From Clostridium_AW malenominatum (lineage in GTDB: Bacteria; Bacillota; Clostridia; Clostridiales; Clostridiaceae): 64,000 nucleotides of DNA. The translations under genes and the position numbers were made by a program. The notes beneath the pieces were generated by a model. It ran no database searches. It was not told the DNA's origin and worked only from the letters and a program-made list of their open reading frames with translations. Positions 44,957-52,862 of the stretch are shown here, one piece after another. Each line of letters opens with the position of its first letter. Positions within the stretch are counted from its first letter, which is position 1. The stretch covers positions 1,488,001-1,552,000 of the forward strand of contig NZ_BAAACF010000001.1 in the NCBI RefSeq assembly GCF_039521365.1, written 5' to 3'.

Positions 44957-45000
44957 CCCTTAATATGTTTCATATTATTTTATCAAATATATTAAGGGGG
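44957..45000 (+). promoter_or_regulatory. hairpin that includes the ymxH Shine-Dalgarno
   Basis: CCCTTAATAT (44957-44966) pairs perfectly with ATATTAAGGG (44989-44998) over a 22-nt loop. The 3' arm contains most of the only ribosome site, AAGGGGG (44994-45000), 7 nt before the ymxH ATG. The run GGTTTT after it means it could also be a weak terminator of the peptidase gene. Confidence 0.55.
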
Positions 45001-45007
45001 TTTTAAC

Positions 45008-45283
45008 ATGAGTGAAGAAATAAAATATTATAGTGACATAGAGCGATATGAAATAATAAATATTAATGATGGTGAAAAATACGACTATTTAGGTAATAAT
45101 GATGTTATAATTGATGACGAAGGAAATTTTAAATTATTAATTTTGGCAGAGCCTAATGCTAAAATGAGTCTTTTTAGCAAAAGTAATTTAGTGGAAGTAC
45201 CTTGGGATTATGTAAAAAAAATAGGCTCTAGAACTATAATAATAGATGTAGATGAGAAATCGCTTAAAAGAACCCGTATATAA
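45008..45283 (+). CDS. ymxH: YlmC/YmxH family sporulation protein
   Basis: A 91-residue PRC-barrel protein of the YlmC/YmxH family, often labelled a sporulation protein. Family-like features are the start DIERYEIININDGEKYDYLGNN and the end VPWDYVKKIGSRTIIIDVD. Function unknown; the PRC barrel suggests binding to protein or RNA. It lies between the M16 peptidase and dapG, the same position as in Bacillus. Its ribosome site lies in a hairpin stem. Confidence 0.88.
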   Translation: MSEEIKYYSDIERYEIININDGEKYDYLGNNDVIIDDEGNFKLLILAEPNAKMSLFSKSNLVEVPWDYVKKIGSRTIIIDVDEKSLKRTRI

Positions 45284-45298
45284 TTTGGGAGGGATAAC

Positions 45299-46501
45299 AT
45301 GAAAATCATAGTTCAAAAATTCGGTGGAACGTCTGTATCCACCCACGAAAGAAGATTAATGGTAATAAATAAAATTATAAAAGCCAAAGAAGAAGGTTAT
45401 TTGCCTGTGGTAGTTGTTTCTGCTATGGGAAGAAAAGGAGAACCTTACGCTACAGATACACTACTATCACTTGTAAGCAATAGATTAAAGGAACGAAATA
45501 AACTTGCTATAGATTCTCTTATGGCATGTGGAGAAATTATTAGTACTGTAGTAATGACCGATGAATTATTAGAAAAGGGAATAGATGCTTTGCCGATTAC
45601 AGGTGGACAGGCTGGTATAATTACAGATGATAACTATAATAATGCTTCAATGATACGTCTAGAACCAAATGGTATATTAAAAGCTTTAGCGGAAGGTAAA
45701 GTACCTGTAGTAGCAGGTTTTCAGGGGATTACTGAGAATGGCTTTACAACTACCTTAGGAAGAGGTGGTAGTGACGTTACTGCAGCACTCCTTGGAGTGG
45801 CTCTTAACGCTGAAGGTGTGGAAATTTATACAGACGTAGATGGAATAATGACTGCAGATCCAAGAATAGTATCGGAGGCTTCATTAATAGAAGCTATAAG
45901 CTATAATGAATTATTCCAGTTTGCAGATCAAGGTGCAAAGGTAATACATCCTAGAGCTGTAGAAGTTGCAATGAAGGGGAATATACCTTTAATAATAAAA
46001 AATACATTAAGTGAATGTAAAGGAACTATAATAAATAATACTGGAGATTCTAGCTTAGAAAACATTATAACTGGAATTACTCACATGAGTAATAGAGTGC
46101 AAGTTAAAGTTTCTTTAAATGATAATAAAGATAATGAAAATTACTATAGCTTATTAAATACGTTAGCTGAGGATTCAATAAGTATAGATTTAATAAATGT
46201 TTTTCCTGAAGAAAGCATATTCACCATTGATGGTAACGATTTTGATAAATTTCACAATATAATGAATACCTTAGGATTAAAGTATTCTTATATACCTAAC
46301 TGTAGTAAAGTTGCAATAATAGGAAGCAGAATGAGAGGAATACCAGGGGTAATGGCAAAAATTTTAAAATCCTTAAATTCCGAAAAAATTAAAGTTCTTC
46401 AAACTGCAGACTCCCATACTACCATTTGGTGTTTAGTTGAAAGTAAATATACTGATAAAGCAATTAATGCCCTTCATAGAGGATTTAGTTTAGGTAGCTA
46501 A
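45299..46501 (+). CDS. dapG: aspartate kinase, DapG type
   Basis: Phosphorylates aspartate, the first step to diaminopimelate, lysine, threonine and methionine. At 400 residues it has the kinase domain (IVQKFGGTSVSTHERR, TTLGRGGSDVTAALLG, YTDVDGIMTADPR) and two C-terminal ACT domains for feedback control. GGGAGGG is upstream, 15 bp after ymxH. The neighbourhood matches the Bacillus dapG cluster, but asd, dapA and spoVFAB are absent here. Confidence 0.93.
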   Translation: MKIIVQKFGGTSVSTHERRLMVINKIIKAKEEGYLPVVVVSAMGRKGEPYATDTLLSLVSNRLKERNKLAIDSLMACGEIISTVVMTDELLEKGIDALPITGGQAGIITDDNYNNASMIRLEPNGILKALAEGKVPVVAGFQGITENGFTTTLGRGGSDVTAALLGVALNAEGVEIYTDVDGIMTADPRIVSEASLIEAISYNELFQFADQGAKVIHPRAVEVAMKGNIPLIIKNTLSECKGTIINNTGDSSLENIITGITHMSNRVQVKVSLNDNKDNENYYSLLNTLAEDSISIDLINVFPEESIFTIDGNDFDKFHNIMNTLGLKYSYIPNCSKVAIIGSRMRGIPGVMAKILKSLNSEKIKVLQTADSHTTIWCLVESKYTDKAINALHRGFSLGS

Positions 46502-46531
46502 AATTAGGTATCTTTAAAATGTATATTCTTT

Positions 46532-46566
46532 TCCTATGTGCACAAAATAACATTGTGCTAGGAGGG
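46532..46566 (+). promoter_or_regulatory. hairpin covering the Shine-Dalgarno of the ClpP-like gene
   Basis: TCCTA (46532-46536) and GCACAA (46540-46545) pair with TTGTGC (46553-46558) and TAGGA (46559-46563), an 11-bp stem with a 3-nt bulge and a 7-nt loop. The 3' arm overlaps the ribosome site AGGAGGG (46560-46566). There is no T run, so it is not a terminator; it may restrict translation. Confidence 0.55.
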
Positions 46567-46572
46567 AAGAGT

Positions 46573-47274
46573 ATGAGCGATGAAAAAACACAACAATCCA
46601 GTAGGGACGAAAATCCTGAATTAAGCAATATTAAAGAATTAGGTGTAATTAATATACCTAAACCAGATGAACGAATTCATATATTACCTATAATTGGCCA
46701 AATAGAAGGTCATATGGCCCTTACACCCCAAACTAAAAGTACAAAATATGAACATTTAATCCCTCAATTGGTTTCCATAGAGATGAATGATTCAATTGAA
46801 GGATTACTAGTAATATTAAATACAGTAGGAGGAGATGTGGAAGCGGGCCTGGCTATTGCCGAGCTTTTAAATTCCCTAAGTAAACCTGTTGTATCTATAG
46901 TTGTTGGAGGAGGCCACTCCATAGGCGTTCCATTGGCTACTTCGTCAAATTATTCCTTTATATCGCCTTCTGCAACTATGATAGTTCACCCAATTAGAAT
47001 GAATGGTTTAATAATAGGGGTTCCTCAAACCTTTGAATATTTTGAAAAAATGCAAGAAAGAATTAGCGATTTTATTGTAAGGACTTCAAAGATTGAAAGA
47101 AGTTTTCTAAGGGAAATGATGGTTAAAACCGATAATTTATTGAACGATATGGGTACAATTTTAATTGGAGAACAAGCGGTAGAATGTGGTTTGATTGATG
47201 AGGTTGGCGGTTTAAGAGATGCTTTAAATAAATTAGATGCCTTAATAGAAGAAAATAAAATAAAAAAATCATAG
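46573..47274 (+). CDS. tepA: ClpP-like serine protease (TepA/YmfB family)
   Basis: A 233-residue ClpP-fold protein of the TepA/YmfB family, placed as in Bacillus between dapG and ftsK. The N-terminal 50 residues are family specific. NTVGGDVEAGLAIAELL and the nucleophile region GGGHSIGVPLATSS (serine) are seen, with a histidine in MIVHPIRMNG. TepA was linked to protein translocation and spore protein turnover. ATG 46573 follows AGGAGGG; the frame opens 18 codons earlier without a ribosome site. The stop codon lies inside the terminator. Confidence 0.85.
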   Translation: MSDEKTQQSSRDENPELSNIKELGVINIPKPDERIHILPIIGQIEGHMALTPQTKSTKYEHLIPQLVSIEMNDSIEGLLVILNTVGGDVEAGLAIAELLNSLSKPVVSIVVGGGHSIGVPLATSSNYSFISPSATMIVHPIRMNGLIIGVPQTFEYFEKMQERISDFIVRTSKIERSFLREMMVKTDNLLNDMGTILIGEQAVECGLIDEVGGLRDALNKLDALIEENKIKKS

Positions 47275-47297
47275 GAAATTGCCTATGATTTTTTTTA
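47262..47297 (+). terminator. intrinsic terminator after the ClpP-like gene
   Basis: A long perfect stem (47262-47275 with 47282-47295) around AAATTG, ending in a T run. It includes the stop codon of the gene. Confidence 0.9.
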
Positions 47298-47368
47298 AAT
47301 CTTCTATGGACAACCATTGAAGGATAATTAAAAATGTTGTAGAATACTTACTTTAGGAGGTGACTATA

Positions 47369-49570
47369 TTGGGGAAGAAAAAGAAAAAAGATAGTTTTGA
47401 TAATGATATTAAAGGAATTCTACTAATTACTATAGGAATACTTTCATTAGTTAGTGTATTCTCCCCTAATGACTCAGGATATATAGGAAAGGCTATTAAG
47501 AAATTGTTAATAGCGGTATTTGGTTTAGGTTCTTATTTTTTTCCGCTAGTAATAATATTTATTGGTGCTTGTTTTATTTTAAAAAAAGGAAAGGTTAAGT
47601 TCAATAAAAAATTTTATGGCATAATATTATTTTTCGTAAATACATTAATGTGTCTACAGATGGCAGATATGATTTCGAAAAATATCACAGAAAATATGCT
47701 AGAAGGAATTAAAATCATATACAATTCTCAAGAAATTTTCAATGGCGGAATTGTAATTTATTTAGTTAATTTGCCAATATACAAACTTTTTGGTAAAATA
47801 GGATCTTTTATTATTTTTGTAGCTTTATATGCTATTTCTTTTGTTATGATAAGTAATATTACATTATCATCAATAGTTGAATCCATAAAGTTAAAATTAA
47901 AAGAGAACAAAACTACCAAGGAAGTTAATGAGGTTTTAGAAGAAGAACCTAAAGTAGATACAAAGAAACTATTAGCTTACGATAGCGATAAAGAAGATGA
48001 AGTAAAGAAGACTAATAGAATTAAAATAATAGATTTTATTAAATCTTCAAACTTAGACCCTAATCCAATTGAAGATCAGGAGGAAAGGCCAAAAGAAGAA
48101 GAGGTTAATATTAGTGAGGAATTAGAAAAGGAAATCACAAAAAAAGCAATTCCTATAGAGTATAATTACCCTCCTTTAAACTTATTAAATCAAAATATTT
48201 CTGTAAAAATGAATAAGGAGGATAAAAAAGAATTACTACTTAATGCATCTAAACTAGAAGAAACTCTAACTAGCTTTGGAGTAGATGCAAAGGTAATTCA
48301 AGTAACAAAAGGTCCTTCGGTTACAAGATTTGAACTTCATCCTAGCCCTGGTATAAAGGTTAGTAAGATCGTTAACCTATCAGATGATATAGCATTGGGG
48401 CTCGCTGCCTCTGGGGTTAGAATAGAGGCTCCTATACCTGGTAAATCAGCTGTAGGTATAGAAGTTCCTAATAAGGATTTAAACCCCGTTTATTTAAGAG
48501 AAGTAGTAGAATCAGAACAATATACTGGATTTAATAAAAATTTAGCCTTTGCTTTAGGAAAAGACATTGGAGGAAATAGCATAGTTTGGGATTTAGCTAA
48601 AATGCCCCATCTATTGATTGCTGGAGCCACGGGGTCTGGCAAAAGTGTATGTATAAACACGCTTATAATTAGCCTTTTATATAAATACTCCCCTGAAGAT
48701 GTAAAACTACTTATGGTAGACCCTAAAGTAGTTGAGCTAAATGTATATAATGGTATACCTCATCTTCTTATACCCGTTGTAACAGATCCAAGAAAAGCTG
48801 CTGGAGCTTTAAGCTGGGCAGTTGCAGAAATGACAAGGAGATATAAATTATTTGCAGAAAACAACGTAAGAAATGTAGAAGGTTACAACGAACTTTACAC
48901 AAAAGGTAAAATAGCAGAAAAATTGCCTTTAATAGTAATAATTATAGATGAGTTGGCAGACTTAATGATGGTATGTGCAAATGATATTGAAGATTATATA
49001 GGAAGATTAGCTCAAATGGCTAGAGCGGCTGGCATGCATCTTGTTATTGCCACTCAAAGACCTTCTGTAGACGTTATAACCGGGGTAATTAAGGCAAACA
49101 TACCTTCAAGAATATCCTTTGCTGTATCAAGCCAAATCGACTCTAGAACCATATTAGATATGGCCGGAGCGGAAAAGCTTTTAGGAAAAGGAGATATGCT
49201 CTTTTATCCTACTGGTGAGGGAAAACCAATGAGAATTCAAGGAGCATTTATATCTGAAGAAGAGGTAACGAGAGTTGTAGATTACATAAAAAACAAACAA
49301 GGTGTTGCGGAATATGAAGATAGCATAATAGAACAAATAAATACCTCCACTGAGGTAAACGAAGAAGATAAAGATGACTTATTAGAAGAAGCAATAAAAA
49401 TTGTTGTAGAAATGGAACAGACATCTACTTCCTTATTGCAAAGAAAGCTTAGAATAGGATATAATAGAGCAGCTAGAATAATTGAGCAATTAGAAGAAAG
49501 AGGCATTATATCTGGCAGAGATGGGAGTAAACCTAGACAGGTTTTAATAACTAAAGAAGACATAGAATAG
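47369..49570 (+). CDS. ftsK: DNA translocase FtsK/SpoIIIE
   Basis: Membrane-anchored DNA pump for chromosome segregation at the septum, including transfer into the forespore. The start is TTG 47369, 6 nt after AGGAGGTG; GTG 47360 lies in that site. The 733 residues have four to five N-terminal membrane helices (about 20-175), a charged linker, and the motor with Walker A GATGSGKS and Walker B VIIIDELADLMM. The C-terminal gamma winged helix (LLQRKLRIGYNRAARIIEQL) reads KOPS/SRS sites. Whether it is the vegetative or sporulation paralogue cannot be told. Confidence 0.95.
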   Translation: MGKKKKKDSFDNDIKGILLITIGILSLVSVFSPNDSGYIGKAIKKLLIAVFGLGSYFFPLVIIFIGACFILKKGKVKFNKKFYGIILFFVNTLMCLQMADMISKNITENMLEGIKIIYNSQEIFNGGIVIYLVNLPIYKLFGKIGSFIIFVALYAISFVMISNITLSSIVESIKLKLKENKTTKEVNEVLEEEPKVDTKKLLAYDSDKEDEVKKTNRIKIIDFIKSSNLDPNPIEDQEERPKEEEVNISEELEKEITKKAIPIEYNYPPLNLLNQNISVKMNKEDKKELLLNASKLEETLTSFGVDAKVIQVTKGPSVTRFELHPSPGIKVSKIVNLSDDIALGLAASGVRIEAPIPGKSAVGIEVPNKDLNPVYLREVVESEQYTGFNKNLAFALGKDIGGNSIVWDLAKMPHLLIAGATGSGKSVCINTLIISLLYKYSPEDVKLLMVDPKVVELNVYNGIPHLLIPVVTDPRKAAGALSWAVAEMTRRYKLFAENNVRNVEGYNELYTKGKIAEKLPLIVIIIDELADLMMVCANDIEDYIGRLAQMARAAGMHLVIATQRPSVDVITGVIKANIPSRISFAVSSQIDSRTILDMAGAEKLLGKGDMLFYPTGEGKPMRIQGAFISEEEVTRVVDYIKNKQGVAEYEDSIIEQINTSTEVNEEDKDDLLEEAIKIVVEMEQTSTSLLQRKLRIGYNRAARIIEQLEERGIISGRDGSKPRQVLITKEDIE

Positions 49571-49582
49571 GGAGGATTTTAG

Positions 49583-50917
49583 ATGAATAAGTTAAAGTTT
49601 GGAGTAATTAGTCTTGGTTGTGATAAAAACAGAATTGATTCAGAAATATACATTAATACACTTTTGAAAGAACATAATCTTACTAACAATCCTAAAGAAG
49701 CGGATATTTTAATTGTAAACACCTGTGGTTTTATAGAGGATTCAAAACAGGAATCTATTAATACCATATTAGAAATGGCTGATTATAAATCAGGTAATTG
49801 TAGGGCATTAGTAGTAACTGGATGCTTGAGCCAAAGATATGGTAATGAACTAAAAGATCTATTGCCAGAAATTGATATCATGGTTGGAGTAAATGACTAC
49901 GACAAACTAAATGATTATATAAGAAATTTCTTCAATGATAATTTAAAAGAAGCATCTTATAATTACTCCGATGAAGTAATCAACGAAGGGGAGAGAGTTC
50001 TTTCTACTCCAAAGCATTATGCATATTTAAGAATAGCTGAAGGGTGCAGCAATTTTTGTACCTATTGTATTATTCCTAAAATTAGAGGAAAGTACAGAAG
50101 CAGACAAAAGGAAGCCATATTAAATGAAGCTAGAAACTTAGTTAAAAATGGCACTAGAGAGCTTATATTAGTAGCACAAGATACTACAAGATATGGAATA
50201 GACTTATATGGCAAGAAGACGCTTCCTACCCTTATAAAAGAGCTTTCTGAAATAGAAGAATTAGAGTGGATTAGGGTATTATATTGTTATCCTGAGGAAA
50301 TAGAATTAGATTTAATTGAGGAAATGGCTAAGAATGATAAGGTATGTAAATATTTAGACATTCCTATTCAACATATAAGTAATAATATATTAAAAGCTAT
50401 GGGAAGAAGAGGACGAAAAGAAGATATATTAAAAACCATAAATTCTTTAAGAGAAAAAATGCCAAATATATGCCTTAGAACATCACTTATAGTAGGTTTC
50501 CCTGGCGAAAGTGAAGAAGACTTTGAAGAGTTAAAGGAATTAGTTCAAGCAGTACACTTTAGCAATTTAGGAGTGTTTAAATACTCTCAAGAAGAAGATA
50601 CTCCTGCTGCCTCCATGGAAAATCAAATTGATGAAAGCATTAAAGAAAAAAGGCTTAATGAAATTATGATTCTGCAAAAAGAAGTTTCATTGAACTTGAA
50701 TAAAGCTAAAGTAGGCAAAATTTTTAAAGTAATAGTAGATAACTTTGATGGAGAAAATTATATTGGGAGAAATTATGAAATGACACCGGAAATAGATGGT
50801 GCAATTTATTTTAAATGTGATAAAATATTAAATGTAGGTGAAATTATAAATGTTAAAATCATTGATAATCTCGAATATGATTTATTAGGAGTTGTATATC
50901 ATGAATCTTGCCAATAA
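49583..50917 (+). CDS. rimO: ribosomal protein S12 methylthiotransferase RimO
   Basis: Radical SAM enzyme that adds a methylthio group to an aspartate of S12. The 444 residues have the N-terminal UPF0004 domain with its own cluster cysteines (GVISLGCDKNRIDSE, VNTCGFIEDSKQES, TGCLSQRY), the radical SAM motif CSNFCTYC and a C-terminal TRAM domain. GCDKNR rather than the MiaB-type sequence supports RimO. AGGGAGG precedes the ATG. It overlaps pgsA by 17 bp. Confidence 0.93.
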   Translation: MNKLKFGVISLGCDKNRIDSEIYINTLLKEHNLTNNPKEADILIVNTCGFIEDSKQESINTILEMADYKSGNCRALVVTGCLSQRYGNELKDLLPEIDIMVGVNDYDKLNDYIRNFFNDNLKEASYNYSDEVINEGERVLSTPKHYAYLRIAEGCSNFCTYCIIPKIRGKYRSRQKEAILNEARNLVKNGTRELILVAQDTTRYGIDLYGKKTLPTLIKELSEIEELEWIRVLYCYPEEIELDLIEEMAKNDKVCKYLDIPIQHISNNILKAMGRRGRKEDILKTINSLREKMPNICLRTSLIVGFPGESEEDFEELKELVQAVHFSNLGVFKYSQEEDTPAASMENQIDESIKEKRLNEIMILQKEVSLNLNKAKVGKIFKVIVDNFDGENYIGRNYEMTPEIDGAIYFKCDKILNVGEIINVKIIDNLEYDLLGVVYHESCQ

Positions 50918-51479
50918 ACTCACTATAATGAGAATATTTTTAGTCCCTATATTTCTTATATTCATTGCTATAAAAGGCATTCCCTATGGAAAGACAATAG
51001 CTACAACCATATTTATACTAGCAGCCCTAACGGATAAATTAGATGGTTACATAGCTAGAAGTAGAAATCAAATAACAAGGTTTGGTAAATTTATGGATCC
51101 TTTAGCTGATAAATTATTAGTTACTGCAGCGTTAGTATCCTTGGTAGAACTACAAGTTCTATCCACTTGGACAGCTATGGTAATTATAGCTAGAGAATTT
51201 GCCGTAACAGGACTTAGAGCCGTTGCAGCTGCCGAAGGAATAGTCATTGCTGCAAGCCCTTGGGGTAAGGCTAAAACCGTAATACAGATAGTTGCTATAA
51301 TAGTGTCTTTACTAGGCTTAAATAAAGAATTTTTAAGTATATTAAGTACTTTAAGCATATCTCCTTCCATTTATGATATTTTAAGCAAAATAACTATGGC
51401 TGCTGCTGTAATAATAACAATAATATCAGGAGTAGACTACTTTATTAAAAATAAAGAAGCCGTAAAATCCGATAGATAA
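50901..51479 (+). CDS. pgsA: phosphatidylglycerophosphate synthase
   Basis: Membrane CDP-alcohol phosphotransferase making the precursor of phosphatidylglycerol. The 192 residues have the motif D-G-x2-A-R-x8-G-x3-D-x3-D, seen as DGYIARSRNQITRFGKFMD followed by PLADK, and several hydrophobic helices. ATG 50901 follows AGGAG by 9 nt; the frame opens three codons earlier without support. In Bacillus cinA lies between pgsA and recA; it is absent here. Confidence 0.95.
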   Translation: MNLANKLTIMRIFLVPIFLIFIAIKGIPYGKTIATTIFILAALTDKLDGYIARSRNQITRFGKFMDPLADKLLVTAALVSLVELQVLSTWTAMVIIAREFAVTGLRAVAAAEGIVIAASPWGKAKTVIQIVAIIVSLLGLNKEFLSILSTLSISPSIYDILSKITMAAAVIITIISGVDYFIKNKEAVKSDR

Positions 51480-51523
51480 AATATTGTGGTTTAAAAATTT
51501 AAAATATGTTAATAATCTAAATA

Positions 51524-51553
51524 ATAAGTTCCTATTTTATAGGAACTTTATTT
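51524..51553 (+). terminator. terminator after pgsA
   Basis: AAGTTCCTAT and ATAGGAACTT form a perfect 10-bp stem around TTT, followed by TATTT. Confidence 0.8.
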
Positions 51554-51558
51554 GCAAG

Positions 51559-51587
51559 TTGACCATTATATATGTTTGTTGTATAAT
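51559..51587 (+). promoter_or_regulatory. sigma-A promoter for recA
   Basis: TTGACC at 51559-51564, 17-bp spacer and a perfect TATAAT at 51582-51587. Transcription should start at about 51594, at the LexA box. Confidence 0.85.
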
Positions 51588-51593
51588 GATTAG

Positions 51594-51605
51594 GAACAGA
51601 TGTTC
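51594..51605. promoter_or_regulatory. LexA operator at recA
   Basis: GAACAGATGTTC fits the Gram-positive SOS box core GAACRNRYGTTY at every position and is followed by G as in the full consensus. It lies at the expected start of transcription, where bound LexA would block initiation. Confidence 0.9.
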
Positions 51606-51613
51606 GAATTAAG

Positions 51614-51645
51614 AAAGGATGGTGAACCCTTTAGGGGATAGTATG
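51614..51645 (+). promoter_or_regulatory. Shine-Dalgarno region with small hairpin at recA
   Basis: The purine-rich AAAGGATGGTGA (51614-51625) is 17 nt from ATG 51643. CCC TTTA GGG (51627-51636) between them can form a short hairpin ending 6 nt before the start. A local AGGGG at 51633-51637 could instead serve as the ribosome site. Confidence 0.4.
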
Positions 51646-52698
51646 AATAATGATAAGTTAAAAGCAATAGAAGCTGCTATGGGACAAATAGAAAAACAAT
51701 TTGGAAAAGGTTCAATAATGAAATTAGGGGAACATAGCGCATTAAATTTAGATTGTGTATCTACAGGATGTTTAGGACTTGATATAGCCCTTGGTATAGG
51801 TGGAGTACCAAGAGGAAGAGTTGTTGAAATATATGGGCCAGAGTCCTCAGGTAAAACTACGGTAGCATTGCATATAATAGCTGAAGCTCAAAAAGCTGGT
51901 GGAGCTGCAGCCTTTGTAGATGCTGAGCACGCATTAGACCCTTCTTATGCAAAAAAATTAGGTGTAGACATAGATAATTTAATAGTTTCCCAGCCAGATA
52001 CAGGCGAGCAAGGGCTTGAAATAGCTGAAGCTTTAGTTAGATCCAATGCAGTTGATGTAATTGTTGTAGACTCTGTAGCTGCATTAGTTCCAAAGGCTGA
52101 AATAGAAGGAGAAATGGGCGACTCACACGTAGGACTACAAGCAAGATTGATGTCTCAAGCCTTAAGAAAGCTTGCAGGATCAATTAATAAATCCAAATGT
52201 GTAGCTATATTTATAAATCAGTTAAGAGAAAAAGTTGGTATAATGTTTGGAAACCCTGAAACTACTCCTGGTGGAAGAGCTTTAAAATTCTATTCTAGCG
52301 TTAGAATGGATGTAAGAAGAATAGACTCTATAAAACAAGGTGATGATATATTTGGTAATAGAACAAGGGTTAAAATTACTAAAAATAAAGTAGCTCCTCC
52401 ATTTAAACAAGCGGAGTTCGATATTATGTATAATGAAGGAATTTCAAGAACAGGTGATGTATTAGATTTAGGAGTTAAAGAAGAGTTTGTTCAAAAGAGC
52501 GGAGCATGGTTTTCATATAATGATATAAGACTTGGTCAAGGAAGAGAAAATGCAAAACAATTTTTGAAAGAAAATCCTGAAATACTCCTTGAAATAGAAA
52601 CTTCTATAAGAAAAAAATATGAATTACCTATTTCTAAGACAGAGGAAATTGTTGGAGAAAAAAACCCTTCTAAAAGCAAGGGCGAAACTGCCAAATAA
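51643..52698 (+). CDS. recA: recombinase RecA
   Basis: Strand-exchange ATPase and coprotease for LexA. The 351-residue protein has KAIEAAMGQIEKQFGKGSIM, Walker A GPESSGKTT, the MAW region and the DNA-binding loop segment ETTPGGRALKFYSSVRMD. Homology favours ATG 51643 (MNNDKLKAIEAA); ATG 51619 would add eight residues and overlaps the purine-rich site. A LexA box and strong promoter precede it. rny follows after a 164-bp gap with its own promoter. Confidence 0.97.
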   Translation: MNNDKLKAIEAAMGQIEKQFGKGSIMKLGEHSALNLDCVSTGCLGLDIALGIGGVPRGRVVEIYGPESSGKTTVALHIIAEAQKAGGAAAFVDAEHALDPSYAKKLGVDIDNLIVSQPDTGEQGLEIAEALVRSNAVDVIVVDSVAALVPKAEIEGEMGDSHVGLQARLMSQALRKLAGSINKSKCVAIFINQLREKVGIMFGNPETTPGGRALKFYSSVRMDVRRIDSIKQGDDIFGNRTRVKITKNKVAPPFKQAEFDIMYNEGISRTGDVLDLGVKEEFVQKSGAWFSYNDIRLGQGRENAKQFLKENPEILLEIETSIRKKYELPISKTEEIVGEKNPSKSKGETAK

Positions 52699-52721
52699 TT
52701 AAAGGTGTAACCATATTAAAC

Positions 52722-52750
52722 TTGACATAATGTCAAAATTAATATAAAAT
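52722..52750 (+). promoter_or_regulatory. promoter for rny with palindrome over the -35
   Basis: TTGACA at 52722-52727, 17-bp spacer, TAAAAT at 52745-52750. The -35 is the left half of a perfect 7-1-7 palindrome TTGACATAATGTCAA (52722-52736), a likely operator. The leader to rny is about 105 nt. Confidence 0.7.
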
Positions 52751-52862
52751 AAAGACAAAATCTGGTTTAGCGAAAACATCCATTTGAATAATATGACACC
52801 TTTCTATGCTTTTGTATTATAAACAATAGATAATATTATAATAAAGCAAAGGAGGTGTTCAT

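Noticed and set aside
52766..52774. TTTAGCGAA shared by the rny leader and the xerC leader
   Set aside because: Nine bases are too few to argue for a common regulator in a 64-kb AT-rich window.
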